Below the pieces are notes generated by a model, which was not told the DNA's origin, did no database searches, and saw only the letters and a program-made list of their open reading frames with translations. Shown here piece by piece: positions 1 to 8,508 of a stretch of DNA of 64,000 bases. Within the stretch, counting starts at the first letter, position 1, and every line of letters begins with the position of its first letter. The position numbers were made by a program, and so were the translations under genes. The stretch is from Devosia crocina (GTDB lineage: Bacteria > Pseudomonadota > Alphaproteobacteria > Rhizobiales > Devosiaceae): positions 434,001 through 498,000 of the forward strand of contig NZ_FPCK01000001.1 of the NCBI RefSeq assembly GCF_900116545.1, written 5' to 3'.

Positions 1-100
1 CTAGAGGCCTAATGCCGGTTGACCGAGGTTGGCGCGAGGCAACCGGGATGGGGGCAGACCATTGGTCGTGCTGATCAACTCGAACGGAAAGGCGTGGCGC

Positions 101-697
101 ATGGCGCAAGAGACACACCACGATACTGCCGATGAGGCACAACGTGCTGACGCTGCAGGTACGGCGCAGCGGGACGATGCTCCCAAAAGGACACGGCGCG
201 ACGACAAGGACGGCGACCTCGCCATCGTGGGCCGGAGCGTCACCATCAACCGGCCGCGCGCCGAACTCTTCAGCTATTGGCGCGACTTCACCAATCTACC
301 CAGCTTCATGCATGCCATCGAGCGGATCGAAATGACCGGAGACAGGCGCTCGACCTGGACGGTGAAGGCGCCGGTGGGGCAGACGGTGACCTTTGAAACC
401 GAGGTAACCGGTCTCGTTGAAAACGAAGAGATCGGCTGGTGTTCGGTCGAGGGGTCGCAGATCAAGACGAGCGGGCACGTCACGTTCAAGGATGCGCCGG
501 CCGGACGCGGCACGGTGGTAAGCGCCGAAATCGGCTACGAGCCACCCGGCGGAGACGTGGGCCGGCTACTTGCCAAGCTCTTCATGGCCGAACCCAATAT
601 TCAGGCACGGCACGAACTCAAGCGGTTCAAGATGCTGATGGAAACCGGTGAAATCGCCACCGGCGCCAACCACAAATCCGACCGAGGAGACGATTGA
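101..697 (+). CDS. SRPBCC (START/Bet v1-like) family protein
   Basis: A 198-residue protein. Residues 1-40 are charged and look disordered; residues about 42-185 look like a polyketide-cyclase/dehydrase type SRPBCC domain ([20 protein letters not shown], then [10 protein letters not shown]). This fold makes a hydrophobic ligand cavity; the ligand is unknown. I chose the ATG at 101 because GGAAAGG at 86-92 is well spaced, although the frame is open back to 29. Its stop overlaps the start of the zinc alcohol dehydrogenase (TGATG), so the two are probably translated together. The pairing suggests a stress or aldehyde-detoxification role, which is inference only. Confidence 0.8.
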   Translation: MAQETHHDTADEAQRADAAGTAQRDDAPKRTRRDDKDGDLAIVGRSVTINRPRAELFSYWRDFTNLPSFMHAIERIEMTGDRRSTWTVKAPVGQTVTFETEVTGLVENEEIGWCSVEGSQIKTSGHVTFKDAPAGRGTVVSAEIGYEPPGGDVGRLLAKLFMAEPNIQARHELKRFKMLMETGEIATGANHKSDRGDD

Positions 698-1878
698 TGC
701 GCGCATTGACCTGGCACGGAAACAACGATGTTCGCGTCGATACCCATCCCGATCCCGAAATCATGAACCCCAAGGATGCCATTCTCAAGGTGACGTCCAC
801 CGCCATCTGCGGATCGGACCTGCACCTTTACGATGGGGTCATTCCCGGGCTCAAATCGGGCGATATCCTGGGCCATGAATTCATGGGCGAGGTGGTCGAG
901 ACCGGGCCCAAGAGCACGCTGCGCAAGGGGCAGCGCGTGGTGGTGCCCTTTACCATCTCCTGCGGACAGTGCTTTTTCTGCCAGAACCAGCTGTTTTCAG
1001 CCTGCGACAACACCAATCCGGTGGAAAAGCAGGACGCTTCGGAAAAGCTTTATGGCCATGCAATGGGCTCGGCCTTCGGCTATTCGCACCTGACGGGCGG
1101 CTATGCCGGCGGGCAGGCCGAATATGTCCGCGTGCCGTTTTCCGATGTGGGACCGATCGTCATTCCCGATGGCATGGATGACGACGAGGTGCTGTTTTTG
1201 TCCGATATCCTGCCGACCGGCTGGATGGCCGCGGAGAATGCGCAGATCGAGCCGGGCGACACGGTGGCGGTCTGGGGTGCGGGGCCGGTGGGCCTATTTG
1301 CGGTGCAATGCGCCATGATCATGGGCGCAGAGCAGGTGATCTGCATCGACCACTATCCGCGCCGGCTTGAGCTGGCGCAAAAGTTCGGCGCCAAGATCAT
1401 CAATTTCGAGGAAACCCATGTGCGCGAGGCGCTGATGGAGATGACCGGCGGGCTCGGGCCCGATGCGGTGATCGATGCGGTGGGCATGGAGGCGCACGGT
1501 TTTGTCGTCGACAACGTGCTCGATCTCGTCAAGCAAAAGATCGCTCCCGGTGCCGATCGCGGGCATGCCTTGCGCCAGGCGCTGCTGGCCTGCCGCAAGG
1601 GCGGACGCGTTTCAGTGCCCGGGGTTTATGGCGGCATGCTCGACAAGTGGCCGCTTGGCGCAATGATGGAAAAGGGCCTGCAGATCCGCGGCGGCCAGAC
1701 CCATGTGCAGAAATATACGCAGGACCTGTTGCGGCGCATCCAGGAAGGCCAGATCGACACGACGTTTCTGATCAGCCACCGCCTGCCGCTCGAAAAGGCC
1801 GCGGAAGGCTACAAGAACTTCCACGACCAGCAGAACGAGTGGACCAAGGTGGTCCTCAAGCCGGGCATGGCCTCGTAA
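697..1878 (+). CDS. Zinc-dependent alcohol dehydrogenase (formaldehyde dehydrogenase-like)
   Basis: A 393-residue medium-chain dehydrogenase. Catalytic zinc ligands are visible as C38 (ICGSD) and H60-E61 (GHE). The structural zinc lobe has cysteines at about 89, 92, 95 and 103 (CGQCFFCQ then SAC). The nucleotide-binding motif GAGPVG follows at about residue 178. The long insertions resemble the glutathione-dependent formaldehyde dehydrogenase/FdhA-like subgroup, so oxidation of an alcohol or aldehyde adduct with NAD(P) is likely; the substrate cannot be read from sequence. GAGGAGA at 684-690 supports the ATG at 697. It is coupled to the upstream SRPBCC gene. Confidence 0.9.
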   Translation: MRALTWHGNNDVRVDTHPDPEIMNPKDAILKVTSTAICGSDLHLYDGVIPGLKSGDILGHEFMGEVVETGPKSTLRKGQRVVVPFTISCGQCFFCQNQLFSACDNTNPVEKQDASEKLYGHAMGSAFGYSHLTGGYAGGQAEYVRVPFSDVGPIVIPDGMDDDEVLFLSDILPTGWMAAENAQIEPGDTVAVWGAGPVGLFAVQCAMIMGAEQVICIDHYPRRLELAQKFGAKIINFEETHVREALMEMTGGLGPDAVIDAVGMEAHGFVVDNVLDLVKQKIAPGADRGHALRQALLACRKGGRVSVPGVYGGMLDKWPLGAMMEKGLQIRGGQTHVQKYTQDLLRRIQEGQIDTTFLISHRLPLEKAAEGYKNFHDQQNEWTKVVLKPGMAS

Positions 1879-1932
1879 GCAAGGCGCATGACGGCCAGGG
1901 CGGCGGGGCTGCCCTGGCTCACGCGCGAGGGG

Positions 1933-2169
1933 CTAAGCTTCCTCGCGCCGCCCCGTTCCGATGCGGGGATAGAGCCGGACCATGTTGGTCTGGGCAGGCG
2001 TATCCTGCCAGTAAACCCGTGCGACCGGGCGGATCGTCTTGGAGCTGCCGCGGACGACCTCGATGCCCAGAGCCTGCTGGACGGCAGCCTCGGGGGTCGC
2101 GGCGCGGACTGTGTGTTCGGCCTCGGTGGCCTGTTCTGCGTTCAGTTCAACGACCCTGAAGGTTTTCAT
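1933..2169 (-). CDS. Small hypothetical protein
   Basis: A 78-residue protein beginning MKTFRVVELNAEQ, with a mixed alpha/beta pattern and a basic, polar C-terminus. I do not recognise the family. The start is set by an upstream GGAAGGAC on the minus strand; the frame stays open further upstream, but that part reads as non-coding. It converges on the alcohol dehydrogenase. The 283 bases between this start and the next gene (2170-2452) show no gene I can support. Confidence 0.55.
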   Translation of the reverse strand: MKTFRVVELNAEQATEAEHTVRAATPEAAVQQALGIEVVRGSSKTIRPVARVYWQDTPAQTNMVRLYPRIGTGRREEA

Positions 2170-2452
2170 TATCGTTCGTCCTTCCACAGTTGAGCGAAGG
2201 CGACCAGAGATCCTTTGCGGATGGATACGAGATGAGCTTTTTCGGTGAGCACAACTGCAAGCATGACTGATGGTTTCGGTTCCGGCCGCTTGAGGCATGC
2301 GGCTCTATTGGAAGTGGACGCTTAAGGGACAAACGAACGACCGGCATTTCTGAACCGGCTCTTTCCGAATTAGCGTGCTTGGGCAACCTCGCAACAACAT
2401 AAGTTAAAGTCGGTGGGGCAGTCCGCTGAGGGGGAGGGCGGCCAGAGTTGGT

Positions 2453-2704
2453 TCAGCCGCCGTCTTGCGCGTGCGACACCTCGAAGTCGAAGCGCACCGA
2501 GCAGACGAAGATCGTCTTGCGGCTTTCGTTGAAGACGGTGGCGGTCAGAAGGAGGGGACCGTCGCGCGGGATTTCCTCGGCCGATATCTCGGCAAGCGCC
2601 TTGACCGCTTCGCGCCGTGCCGCGAGTTCGCTATCGAGCACCTGGCCGACCGTGTCGACGATCTCGGTATCATTGTGGGTGAAATCAACGAAGTAGCGGG
2701 GCAT
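2453..2704 (-). CDS. DUF6894 family small protein
   Basis: An 83-residue protein starting MPRYFVDFTHND. The pattern of an N-terminal strand with Y/F, then D..G.....S..AAR.EAVKALAEI, matches the short DUF6894 proteins common in Hyphomicrobiales, whose function is unknown. GGAGAAGG upstream on the minus strand fixes the start at 2704 instead of the in-frame ATG six codons earlier. It lies just downstream of the Crp-type regulator (stop at 2753) and may be co-transcribed with it. Confidence 0.75.
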   Translation of the reverse strand: MPRYFVDFTHNDTEIVDTVGQVLDSELAARREAVKALAEISAEEIPRDGPLLLTATVFNESRKTIFVCSVRFDFEVSHAQDGG

Positions 2705-2752
2705 GGACCTTCTCCTCGCCAAGGTAAGGAGGAAGGAATTATCGTGGTTCCC

Positions 2753-3505
2753 TCACATCTTAGCGGGATCGATGCGGCCGACGCGGCTATCGAGATAGTG
2801 CAGGTAACTGGGGTCGAACTGGGCAAGGGCACGCAGGTGATCCCAGTGGATGATGGTGACCACCTGCTGGTCAAAATCCATCAGGCCGCGGCTGCGCAGA
2901 TCCTGCAGGGTGCGATTGGCGTGCACGAGCGAAATGCCGAGAATGTCGCTGAGATCGGTCTGGGTAAGGGGCAGGCGGAAGGTGTTGCCTTCGTTCAGCC
3001 CGGCCATGCTGGCGCGCGTATAGGCCTCGCAAAAGAGGTGCGCCATACGCTCGAGGGCTTCAGCGGCGCCCAGCATGAGCATCCAGGCGCGGAACGCTGC
3101 AGCATCGATCAGGGTATCGCGCCAAAGAAGACTGCCGAGGCGAGGCCGCTCCTCGATGACGGCCTTCACGTCGGCATGGGCAAGACGGGCCACGGTGCAA
3201 TCACTCATGGCGGCAAGGTTGTGGTCCATTCTGGGCAGGTGGAGGCTATGCAGATCGGGAATGTCGCCGGGCGGATGGAGCGAGAAGATCTGGCGCTTGC
3301 CGTCGGGGCGCATCTTGGAGCGATAGATATAGCCATCGACAACAAGGCAGCACGAGGTCGACATTTCGCCATCGGCCACGATCTCGCCGCCTTTGGGCAC
3401 GGAGGCAATTCGAAGCGGAATGGAGGCGAGCGCCGCCCTGTCATCGGCGGTCACATCTCCGATGGTTTCCAGCCGAAAGATCAGGGAACGGATCGCATTG
3501 TCCAT
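2753..3505 (-). CDS. Crp/Fnr family transcriptional regulator
   Basis: About 250 residues. Residues 25-135 form a cyclic-nucleotide-binding-like beta barrel (PKGGEIVADGE, then GYIYRSKMRPDGKRQIFSLH). A Crp-type winged helix follows at about 155-225, with the recognition-helix region LTQTDLSDILGISLVHANRT. There is no N-terminal FNR cysteine cluster; a CC pair sits inside the barrel, so I would not call it an oxygen-sensing FNR. This Crp subfamily is common in Rhizobiales and often lies near stress genes. Targets and effector are unknown. The start could also be two codons earlier at 3511. Confidence 0.85.
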   Translation of the reverse strand: MDNAIRSLIFRLETIGDVTADDRAALASIPLRIASVPKGGEIVADGEMSTSCCLVVDGYIYRSKMRPDGKRQIFSLHPPGDIPDLHSLHLPRMDHNLAAMSDCTVARLAHADVKAVIEERPRLGSLLWRDTLIDAAAFRAWMLMLGAAEALERMAHLFCEAYTRASMAGLNEGNTFRLPLTQTDLSDILGISLVHANRTLQDLRSRGLMDFDQQVVTIIHWDHLRALAQFDPSYLHYLDSRVGRIDPAKM

Positions 3506-3595
3506 GGGCACACCTTTTCCTTAAGCGTTGAAGAACAAACGCATCTCCGCCGGTCTGGTGGCATGAGAGGCCAAGATTCTGCGTTCAGGACGAAC

Positions 3596-4555
3596 TCAGA
3601 GCGCGTTGTCCAGCAGATGGCGCGCGGCCATGTCGATAAAGGCGCGCTGATTGCGCCCGACGCAGTGGAGATGGATGGCCGTGGGTTCGAGCGCCGATAG
3701 CTCTTCGATGCGGGCGCGGTGCTCCGTCGGATCAGCGGAAACATGGACGCAGGTGCGGATATCCTTTTCGGTCACCAGCCGTCCGACGCTGTCGAAGTCA
3801 CTAGGGCGCCGCAAATCCCACGCCGCTTCCCCGCCGATCGAGGAGGGGCCCCACTGATCGAGCGCTTCGTGTAGCGCGGTAGCCTCATCGGGCGCCCAGG
3901 AGAGGGCGTGCTGGATATGGACCGGCTTGCCCGCCCCGCCATTGTCGCGGAAGGCGTCGATGACGGTCCTGACGGTTTCAACATCGCCGCCGGTCGTCAA
4001 TAGACCATCGGCCCAATGACCGCAGAAGGCGGCGGTGGCGGGGGTCACGGCGGCGCCGAAAAGGGGCACGGGTTCGGCCGGGCGGGAATAGAGCTTTGCC
4101 TCGATGACGGTGACGCGGCCGCGATGGGTGACCGTCTCGCCATCGAAAAGAGCGTGGAAGATATCAACGCATTCGCGCAGGCGCGCATTGCGTTCGGCCT
4201 TTTCCGGCCAGGCTTGCCCGGTAATGGATTCGTTGATGGCCTCGCCACTGCCAAGGGACAGCCAGAGCCGGCCGGGAAACATCTGGCCGATAGTGGCTGC
4301 AGCCTGGGCCAGTACGGCGGGATGATAGCGAAAGCCGGGAGCCGAGATCATGCCAAAGCCGAACCCGGTCGCCTGCATGGCAGCGCCAAGCCAGGACCAG
4401 GCAAAACCGGACTGCCCCTGGCGTTCACTCCAGGGGTGGAAATGGTCGGATGACTTGGCGCAATCGAAGCCGGCCTTTTCAGCTTCGACCACGAGGTTCA
4501 AAAGCTCGCGCGGAGAAAACTGCTCGTGCGAGGCGTGATAGCCGATCATGACCAT
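3596..4555 (-). CDS. LLM-class flavin-dependent oxidoreductase (TIGR03885-like)
   Basis: A 319-residue luciferase-like monooxygenase-fold protein starting MVMIGYHASHEQ. Recognisable stretches are SSDHFHPWSERQGQSGF, the GSGEAINE loop and FGAAVTPATA. These match the subgroup annotated as a probable non-F420 flavin oxidoreductase related to F420-dependent glucose-6-phosphate dehydrogenases. It is expected to bind FMN; the substrate is unknown. Its start overlaps the end of the isochorismatase-fold gene by 10 nt, so it is the third gene of a nadE-led minus-strand operon. Confidence 0.85.
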   Translation of the reverse strand: MVMIGYHASHEQFSPRELLNLVVEAEKAGFDCAKSSDHFHPWSERQGQSGFAWSWLGAAMQATGFGFGMISAPGFRYHPAVLAQAAATIGQMFPGRLWLSLGSGEAINESITGQAWPEKAERNARLRECVDIFHALFDGETVTHRGRVTVIEAKLYSRPAEPVPLFGAAVTPATAAFCGHWADGLLTTGGDVETVRTVIDAFRDNGGAGKPVHIQHALSWAPDEATALHEALDQWGPSSIGGEAAWDLRRPSDFDSVGRLVTEKDIRTCVHVSADPTEHRARIEELSALEPTAIHLHCVGRNQRAFIDMAARHLLDNAL

Positions 4556-5148
4556 GCCAGTTCATCCCAATGCTCGAGAAGTTCGGCGGTAGTGCGGACG
4601 ATCAGTTGCTCGCCGAACCGGCTGTCAAGCACGGTGAGCGCCGCATCGTGCGTCTGATTGGCGGAGCCGAACACTGCGTCCGAGGCAAGGATCGTTCGAT
4701 AACCGAGATCGATGGAACCCAGGATCGCAGCAAGCACGCAAACATCGGTTTCCCCGCCGGTAATCAGAATAGTTTCAACGCCTTCCCCGCGCAGGGTCCT
4801 GTCGAGATCGCCGAAGAGCCAGGGCGAGTAGCGGTTCTTGTCGAAGACGCGTGCTGGGGGCACGAAGCGCTTGAGAGCAGGAACGAGGTCGACCATTTCG
4901 GGGGCAAGCCGCTCGCTGGTCATGGCGGGCCAGCGCTCGTAATACTGCTGCCAGGCGCCGGTTTCCCTGTCTGCCGAAGAGGGCGGCACGAAACGGGTAA
5001 AGACAGTCGCTTCCGGGTCGCGCTCGACCAGCGCCTCGATGGCGGGCAGCATGCGGTTGAGCCAGGGGGTCTGCCAGTCGGTGTCGGCGGCAAACATGTT
5101 CTGCACGTCGACACAAAGATGGGCGAGGCGCCGGGGACGATCAGGCAT
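4546..5148 (-). CDS. Isochorismatase-fold cysteine hydrolase
   Basis: A 200-residue hydrolase. The family's catalytic triad is visible as D14 (CVDVQNMF), K104 (FDKNRYSPW) and C137 (TGGETDVCVLAA), with the cis-peptide region just before the cysteine. Nicotinamidases and related amidohydrolases share this fold. The overlap with NAD synthetase (8 nt shared, stop of nadE inside this start) makes an NAD-metabolism role such as nicotinamidase plausible, but no specificity residue proves it. I set the start at 5148 by alignment; the frame is open much further upstream inside nadE. Confidence 0.85.
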   Translation of the reverse strand: MPDRPRRLAHLCVDVQNMFAADTDWQTPWLNRMLPAIEALVERDPEATVFTRFVPPSSADRETGAWQQYYERWPAMTSERLAPEMVDLVPALKRFVPPARVFDKNRYSPWLFGDLDRTLRGEGVETILITGGETDVCVLAAILGSIDLGYRTILASDAVFGSANQTHDAALTVLDSRFGEQLIVRTTAELLEHWDELAWS

Positions 5149-5968
5149 GGATGGACGCCGCGGAGATGGGCAGGGCGCGCTTATGCGCCGTGGCCTCGTA
5201 CCGCGCGACGATGATCGCGGCGACTTCGGGCGGCACGGGCTTGCCTTCAAGAAAATCGTCGATCTGCTCATAGGTGACGCCATAGGCATCTTCGTCGGGG
5301 CGGAGAGGGGCGAGATCCTCAAGATCGGCGGTGGGCACCTTGTTGACCAGGCGGTCGGGGATGCCGAGATGGGCTGCCAGGGCGCGCACGCGGCGCTTGG
5401 TCAGCCCGCCGAGCGGCAGGAGGTCGGCCGCGCCATCGCCGAACTTGGTGAAAAAGCCCATCACCGCCTCGGCGGCATGATCGGTGCCGAGAACAAGACC
5501 GTTGAAGCCTCCGGCCAGCGCATACTGGGCGATCATGCGCTGGCGCGCCTTGACATTGCCGCGCAGGAAATCGGACTGGGCGGGGCTTGCGGCGGAAAAG
5601 CCGGCAGCCTCGATCGCCTGCCACATGCCATCGGTCGCCGCTGCGATATCGACCTCGAACGTTTCGTCGGGACCGATGGCGGCAAGGGCGGCGTCGGCGT
5701 CGGCAGCATCGGCCTGGTGACCATAGGGCAGGCGAACCGCGACAAAGCGGGCATCGGAGCCTTGCTTGCGCAACTCGGTCACCGCTTCCTGGGCAAGCTT
5801 GCCGGCAGTGGTGGAATCGATGCCGCCGCTGATGCCGAGAACCAGGGCCTTGAGGCCGGAGCGCTCCAGATAGGTCTGGAGAAAAGTGCGGCGGCGCATG
5901 GCTTCGCTTGCGGCATCGAACTGGGGCGCGACGCCCAGGTCGCGGCTGATTTCGGACTGGCTGGTCAT
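5141..5968 (-). CDS. nadE: NH3-dependent NAD+ synthetase
   Basis: A 275-residue protein, the same length as Escherichia coli NadE. The ATP pyrophosphatase P-loop SGGIDS is at residues 47-52, followed by GTDHAAEAVMGFFTKFGD and the PTADLEDL loop typical of the ammonia-dependent enzyme. It makes NAD+ from deamido-NAD+, ammonia and ATP in the cytoplasm. No glutaminase domain is present, so the nitrogen donor is free ammonia or a separate partner. AAGAGGCG upstream fixes the ATG at 5968. It leads the operon nadE, isochorismatase-fold hydrolase, LLM oxidoreductase. Confidence 0.95.
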   Translation of the reverse strand: MTSQSEISRDLGVAPQFDAASEAMRRRTFLQTYLERSGLKALVLGISGGIDSTTAGKLAQEAVTELRKQGSDARFVAVRLPYGHQADAADADAALAAIGPDETFEVDIAAATDGMWQAIEAAGFSAASPAQSDFLRGNVKARQRMIAQYALAGGFNGLVLGTDHAAEAVMGFFTKFGDGAADLLPLGGLTKRRVRALAAHLGIPDRLVNKVPTADLEDLAPLRPDEDAYGVTYEQIDDFLEGKPVPPEVAAIIVARYEATAHKRALPISAASIHA

Positions 5969-6090
5969 GTCGCCTCTTGGGAGCTTGTGCACGTGTTTGC
6001 GCAACGGAAGATCGCCGCGTCGGTTCCGGGGACGGCAACCGGTGAGTCTTTCCATGCGTTGGCCTGATCCAGAATGGAAAGGAGGCCGAG

Positions 6091-6273
6091 ATGGCTCAGG
6101 CACACACATCGCGCGGCAGGGCCCAGGATCGGGCACTGGTGGCGGGCGGACAGGCGCACGAAGTCCGTTACGAGGCGGAAAAGACGGGCAAATCGCGCCA
6201 GGCGGTCAAGGATGCAATCAAATCGGCCGGCAATAGCCGCAAAGAAGTCGAAAAGGAGCTCGAACGGAAATGA
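6091..6273 (+). CDS. DUF3606-like small protein
   Basis: A 60-residue, very charged protein. The core HEVRYEAEKTGKSRQAVKDA followed by a short second helix resembles DUF3606 proteins, which look like tiny helical, possibly nucleic-acid-binding proteins of unknown role. AAGGAGG is well spaced before the ATG. The last codons overlap the next start (AAATGA), so translation is coupled to the following gene. Confidence 0.7.
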   Translation: MAQAHTSRGRAQDRALVAGGQAHEVRYEAEKTGKSRQAVKDAIKSAGNSRKEVEKELERK

Positions 6274-6485
6274 ACAAGTCAGGCGTGCCGACGGGCGAGG
6301 GGACTTCAGCCGAAAACGACGTGGCCGATCCGCATCCTTCGACCGAGGAGGATTATGACAAGATTCCGCATCCAGGCGGCGAGCATCCGCCCAAGGACAA
6401 GGGCTTTGGCGGCAACAGCTATCTGCATGACGGGGATGCTCCGAGTGTGGGCAACAGCAAGGTGGAGCCGAATGGCCCGCAATGA
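6270..6485 (+). CDS. Small acidic Gly/Pro-rich hypothetical protein
   Basis: A 71-residue protein rich in G, P, D and N (HPGGEHPPKDKGFGGNSYLH) with no predicted hydrophobic core, so probably disordered. AAGGAGC lies just before the ATG, inside the upstream gene. It overlaps that gene by 4 nt and the next by 14 nt. I do not recognise a family. Being sandwiched between two genes with good SDs argues that it is real. Confidence 0.55.
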   Translation: MNKSGVPTGEGTSAENDVADPHPSTEEDYDKIPHPGGEHPPKDKGFGGNSYLHDGDAPSVGNSKVEPNGPQ

Positions 6486-6684
6486 GCTCGACCCGGATGT
6501 GCTGGCAGGTGTTGAGCGGTTTATCGCCGATCAGGACCGCCCGCCGCATGGGCGGATGAGCCGCGAGGAGGCGATCGCCACCATTGTCAGCGACTGGCTG
6601 ATGGGGCAGGGCTATCTGCCGCTGCCGGGCGATGACGAGGGGGTAACGACCGCGCTCGAAGCGGCAGAGGTGCCCAAGCCCTAG
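6472..6684 (+). CDS. Small hypothetical protein, helical
   Basis: A 70-residue protein starting MARNELDPDVLAGVERFIAD, predicted as three helices with SREEAIATIVSDWL in the middle, in the style of short ribbon-helix or antitoxin-like proteins; I cannot assign a family. AAGGTGGAG upstream supports the ATG at 6472 instead of upstream in-frame starts. It overlaps the preceding gene by 14 nt and converges with exonuclease III, sharing the last 4 nt. Confidence 0.6.
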   Translation: MARNELDPDVLAGVERFIADQDRPPHGRMSREEAIATIVSDWLMGQGYLPLPGDDEGVTTALEAAEVPKP

Positions 6685-7457
6685 GGCTTTGCAAGCGTGA
6701 TCCAGACCGGGGCATGGTCGCTCGACTTGTCCCAGCCGCGGACATGGCGATCAACACCCGCCGTTCGCAGACGCGGGGCAATGGCCGGGGCAAGCAGAAG
6801 ATGGTCGAGACGCAGGCCAGCGTCCCGGCCATAGGCGTTTCGCAGGTAATCCCAGAAGGTATAGATGCGCTCTTCCGGATGGAGATGGCGCAGGGCATCG
6901 GTCCAGCCGGCATCGATAAGGCCAGCATAGGCGGCCCGGACTTCGGGGCGAAACAAAGCGTCATCTGTCCAGCGCTCGGGTTTATAGACGTCGCGTTCGC
7001 CAGGCATGACATTGTAGTCGCCTGCCAGGATCACCGGCAGGCCGGTTTTCAGCATATCGGCCGCATGGCGGGCGAAGCGGCCGAACCAATCGAGCTTGTA
7101 CTCCCATTTGGGGCCGGGTGCGGGATTGCCATTGGGCAGGTAGAGACAGCCCAGAATAATGCCATTGACTGCCGCTTCGAGGTAGCGGCTCTGCGTGTCA
7201 TCGGGATTGCCGGGCAGGAAGCGGCGGGTTTCGACGGGCTTTGCGCCACGCGCGAGGATGGCGACGCCGTTCCAGCTTTTCTGCCCGTGCCAGACCGCGC
7301 CATAGCCGGCTGCCTCTATGGCCGCGAGGGGAAAGCGCTCGTCGGGGGCCTTCAGTTCCTGAAGGCAGACCGCGTCGGGCTGTGCTTCTCCAAGCCAGCG
7401 CAGGAGAACGGGCAGGCGCCCGTTGATCCCGTTGACATTGTAAGTGGCGATTTTCAT
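6681..7457 (-). CDS. xth: Exodeoxyribonuclease III (AP endonuclease family)
   Basis: A 258-residue endonuclease/exonuclease/phosphatase-fold protein. It starts MKIATYNVNGINGRL; the metal ligand E34 is in LQELK, GDYNVMPG carries the active-site D and N, and SSDHAPV near the C-terminus carries the catalytic His. It would cut at abasic sites and trim 3' ends in base-excision repair. Length and motifs fit the bacterial Xth family. It converges with the 70-residue gene and is followed upstream by the 100-residue protein on the same strand. Confidence 0.93.
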   Translation of the reverse strand: MKIATYNVNGINGRLPVLLRWLGEAQPDAVCLQELKAPDERFPLAAIEAAGYGAVWHGQKSWNGVAILARGAKPVETRRFLPGNPDDTQSRYLEAAVNGIILGCLYLPNGNPAPGPKWEYKLDWFGRFARHAADMLKTGLPVILAGDYNVMPGERDVYKPERWTDDALFRPEVRAAYAGLIDAGWTDALRHLHPEERIYTFWDYLRNAYGRDAGLRLDHLLLAPAIAPRLRTAGVDRHVRGWDKSSDHAPVWITLAKP

Positions 7458-7462
7458 GCGCG

Positions 7463-7765
7463 CTAAAGCTGGTCGTTGTCGGGACCCTTGGTTTCACCCA
7501 CGCGGCGCGCCAGCTCGGCAAAGCCGGGCGCCGTTTCGCCCGCCTCGTTGGCGAGGCGCAGGAGCCGGGCGGGAAAGGCGATGGCATCGCGATTGGCCGG
7601 AGACAGATCCTCGACCACCCGATCATCACCGAGCACGGTCTGTTCGGAACGGGCGAGGGCCTTGTCGATCTCGTCCTGGCTGACAAGCCCCTTGCGGACG
7701 AGGAGCCGGTTGAGTTCGGCCATGGCCATGAGCAGGCCTTCGAGCTGAAGATTGGCGGTGTTCAT
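7463..7765 (-). CDS. Hypothetical protein, helical
   Basis: A 100-residue protein. The N-terminal half (LLMAMAELNRLLVRKGLVSQ, DEIDKALARSEQ) reads as a short helical domain of the kind seen at the start of 'MshEN-like' small Rhizobiales proteins. The C-terminal half has SPANRDAIAFPARLLRLANE. I recognise no enzyme motif. A strong SD lies in the 27-nt gap shared with the divergent gene at 7793. The stop is 5 nt before the exonuclease III start, so the two may form one operon. Confidence 0.65.
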   Translation of the reverse strand: MNTANLQLEGLLMAMAELNRLLVRKGLVSQDEIDKALARSEQTVLGDDRVVEDLSPANRDAIAFPARLLRLANEAGETAPGFAELARRVGETKGPDNDQL

Positions 7766-7792
7766 TGCGGTCCTCCTTGCGGGGAGGAACGA

Positions 7793-8098
7793 GTGAGGAT
7801 CGATACCGTTGCTGGTGTGACCTCAAGCCCCATGGAGAGCCCCGTGACCACGCCAAATGACCTCAGCGACAAGGCCCTCGCCGTGTTCGCCTTTGCCGCC
7901 TATCACCAGCTCGAAAGCGGAGATGCGATCACAAGTGTCGTTTCCGAGGATGGTGCGGGCCATCGCGCCGATCCCGAAGCGCTGGCGGAGTTGACCGAAA
8001 AGGAACTGGGGGCGGAAAGCGGGGGGCGGTTTGTGTTCAACCCGGCGGGGCAATTGATGCTGTCCCAGATCATCGACCGGATCCGGGGCACGATCTGA
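7793..8098 (+). CDS. Hypothetical protein
   Basis: A 101-residue protein. I chose the GTG at 7793 because GGGGAGGAAC lies directly upstream; an ATG at 7832 has no SD. Visible stretches are LSDKALAVFAFAAYHQLESG and a C-terminal SQIIDRIRGT. No family recognised. It is divergent from the 7463-7765 gene with only 27 nt between the starts, and its stop is 2 nt before the receiver-domain gene, so the two are probably co-translated. Confidence 0.6.
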   Translation: MRIDTVAGVTSSPMESPVTTPNDLSDKALAVFAFAAYHQLESGDAITSVVSEDGAGHRADPEALAELTEKELGAESGGRFVFNPAGQLMLSQIIDRIRGTI

Positions 8099-8100
8099 CC

Positions 8101-8454
8101 ATGACCCTCTCCTGCATTCTGATTGTCGAGGACGATGCCGAACAGGGCCGCGCGCTCAAGCACATGCTCGAAAGCATGGGGCACACGGTGCTGGGTCCGG
8201 CGCCGGATTGTTCCTCGGCGCTTGAACTGATCTGGCGTGAAAAGCCGGACCTGGCCTTTGTCGATACGTATCTCGGCTCGGACACCTGCGAGGTGGTGCT
8301 CGAAGAATGCGACCAGCAGGACGTGCCCGTGATCGTGACGCTGGCGCGGGAGGGAGAACTGCCCGATTTCTGCCTCGAACGCGAGCAGCTTTCAGGCCCG
8401 CCCATGGCTTCGGTCTTGCAGGTGATGCTGGAGGCGCCGCGGGCCCGCGCCTGA
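8101..8454 (+). CDS. Stand-alone response-regulator receiver domain
   Basis: A 117-residue CheY-like protein with no output domain. The acidic pocket E10-D11-D12 is in LIVEDD, the likely phosphoacceptor is D55 (AFVDTYLG), and T81 (IVTLAREG) is the switch threonine. The usual lysine before the cis-proline seems to be replaced: the position reads LSGPPM around residues 98-103. That could weaken phosphorylation chemistry or switching. Such single-domain regulators in alphaproteobacteria often act in phosphorelays of the general stress response. No histidine kinase is encoded here. Confidence 0.85.
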   Translation: MTLSCILIVEDDAEQGRALKHMLESMGHTVLGPAPDCSSALELIWREKPDLAFVDTYLGSDTCEVVLEECDQQDVPVIVTLAREGELPDFCLEREQLSGPPMASVLQVMLEAPRARA

Positions 8455-8491
8455 TCTATGGAATGAACTTGCTCGCTGCTGAAGTGCAGCG

Positions 8492-8508
8492 CTCACTGTG
8501 AGTATAAT
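8492..8508 (+). promoter_or_regulatory. Putative promoter with operator palindrome for the sulfate operon
   Basis: A perfect TATAAT (8503-8508) is directly preceded by the palindrome CTCACTGTGAG (8492-8502). It lies about 92 nt upstream of the sulfate-binding protein start. I see no convincing -35 at normal spacing, which would fit an activator-dependent or repressor-covered promoter. The regulator is unknown. Confidence 0.4.
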
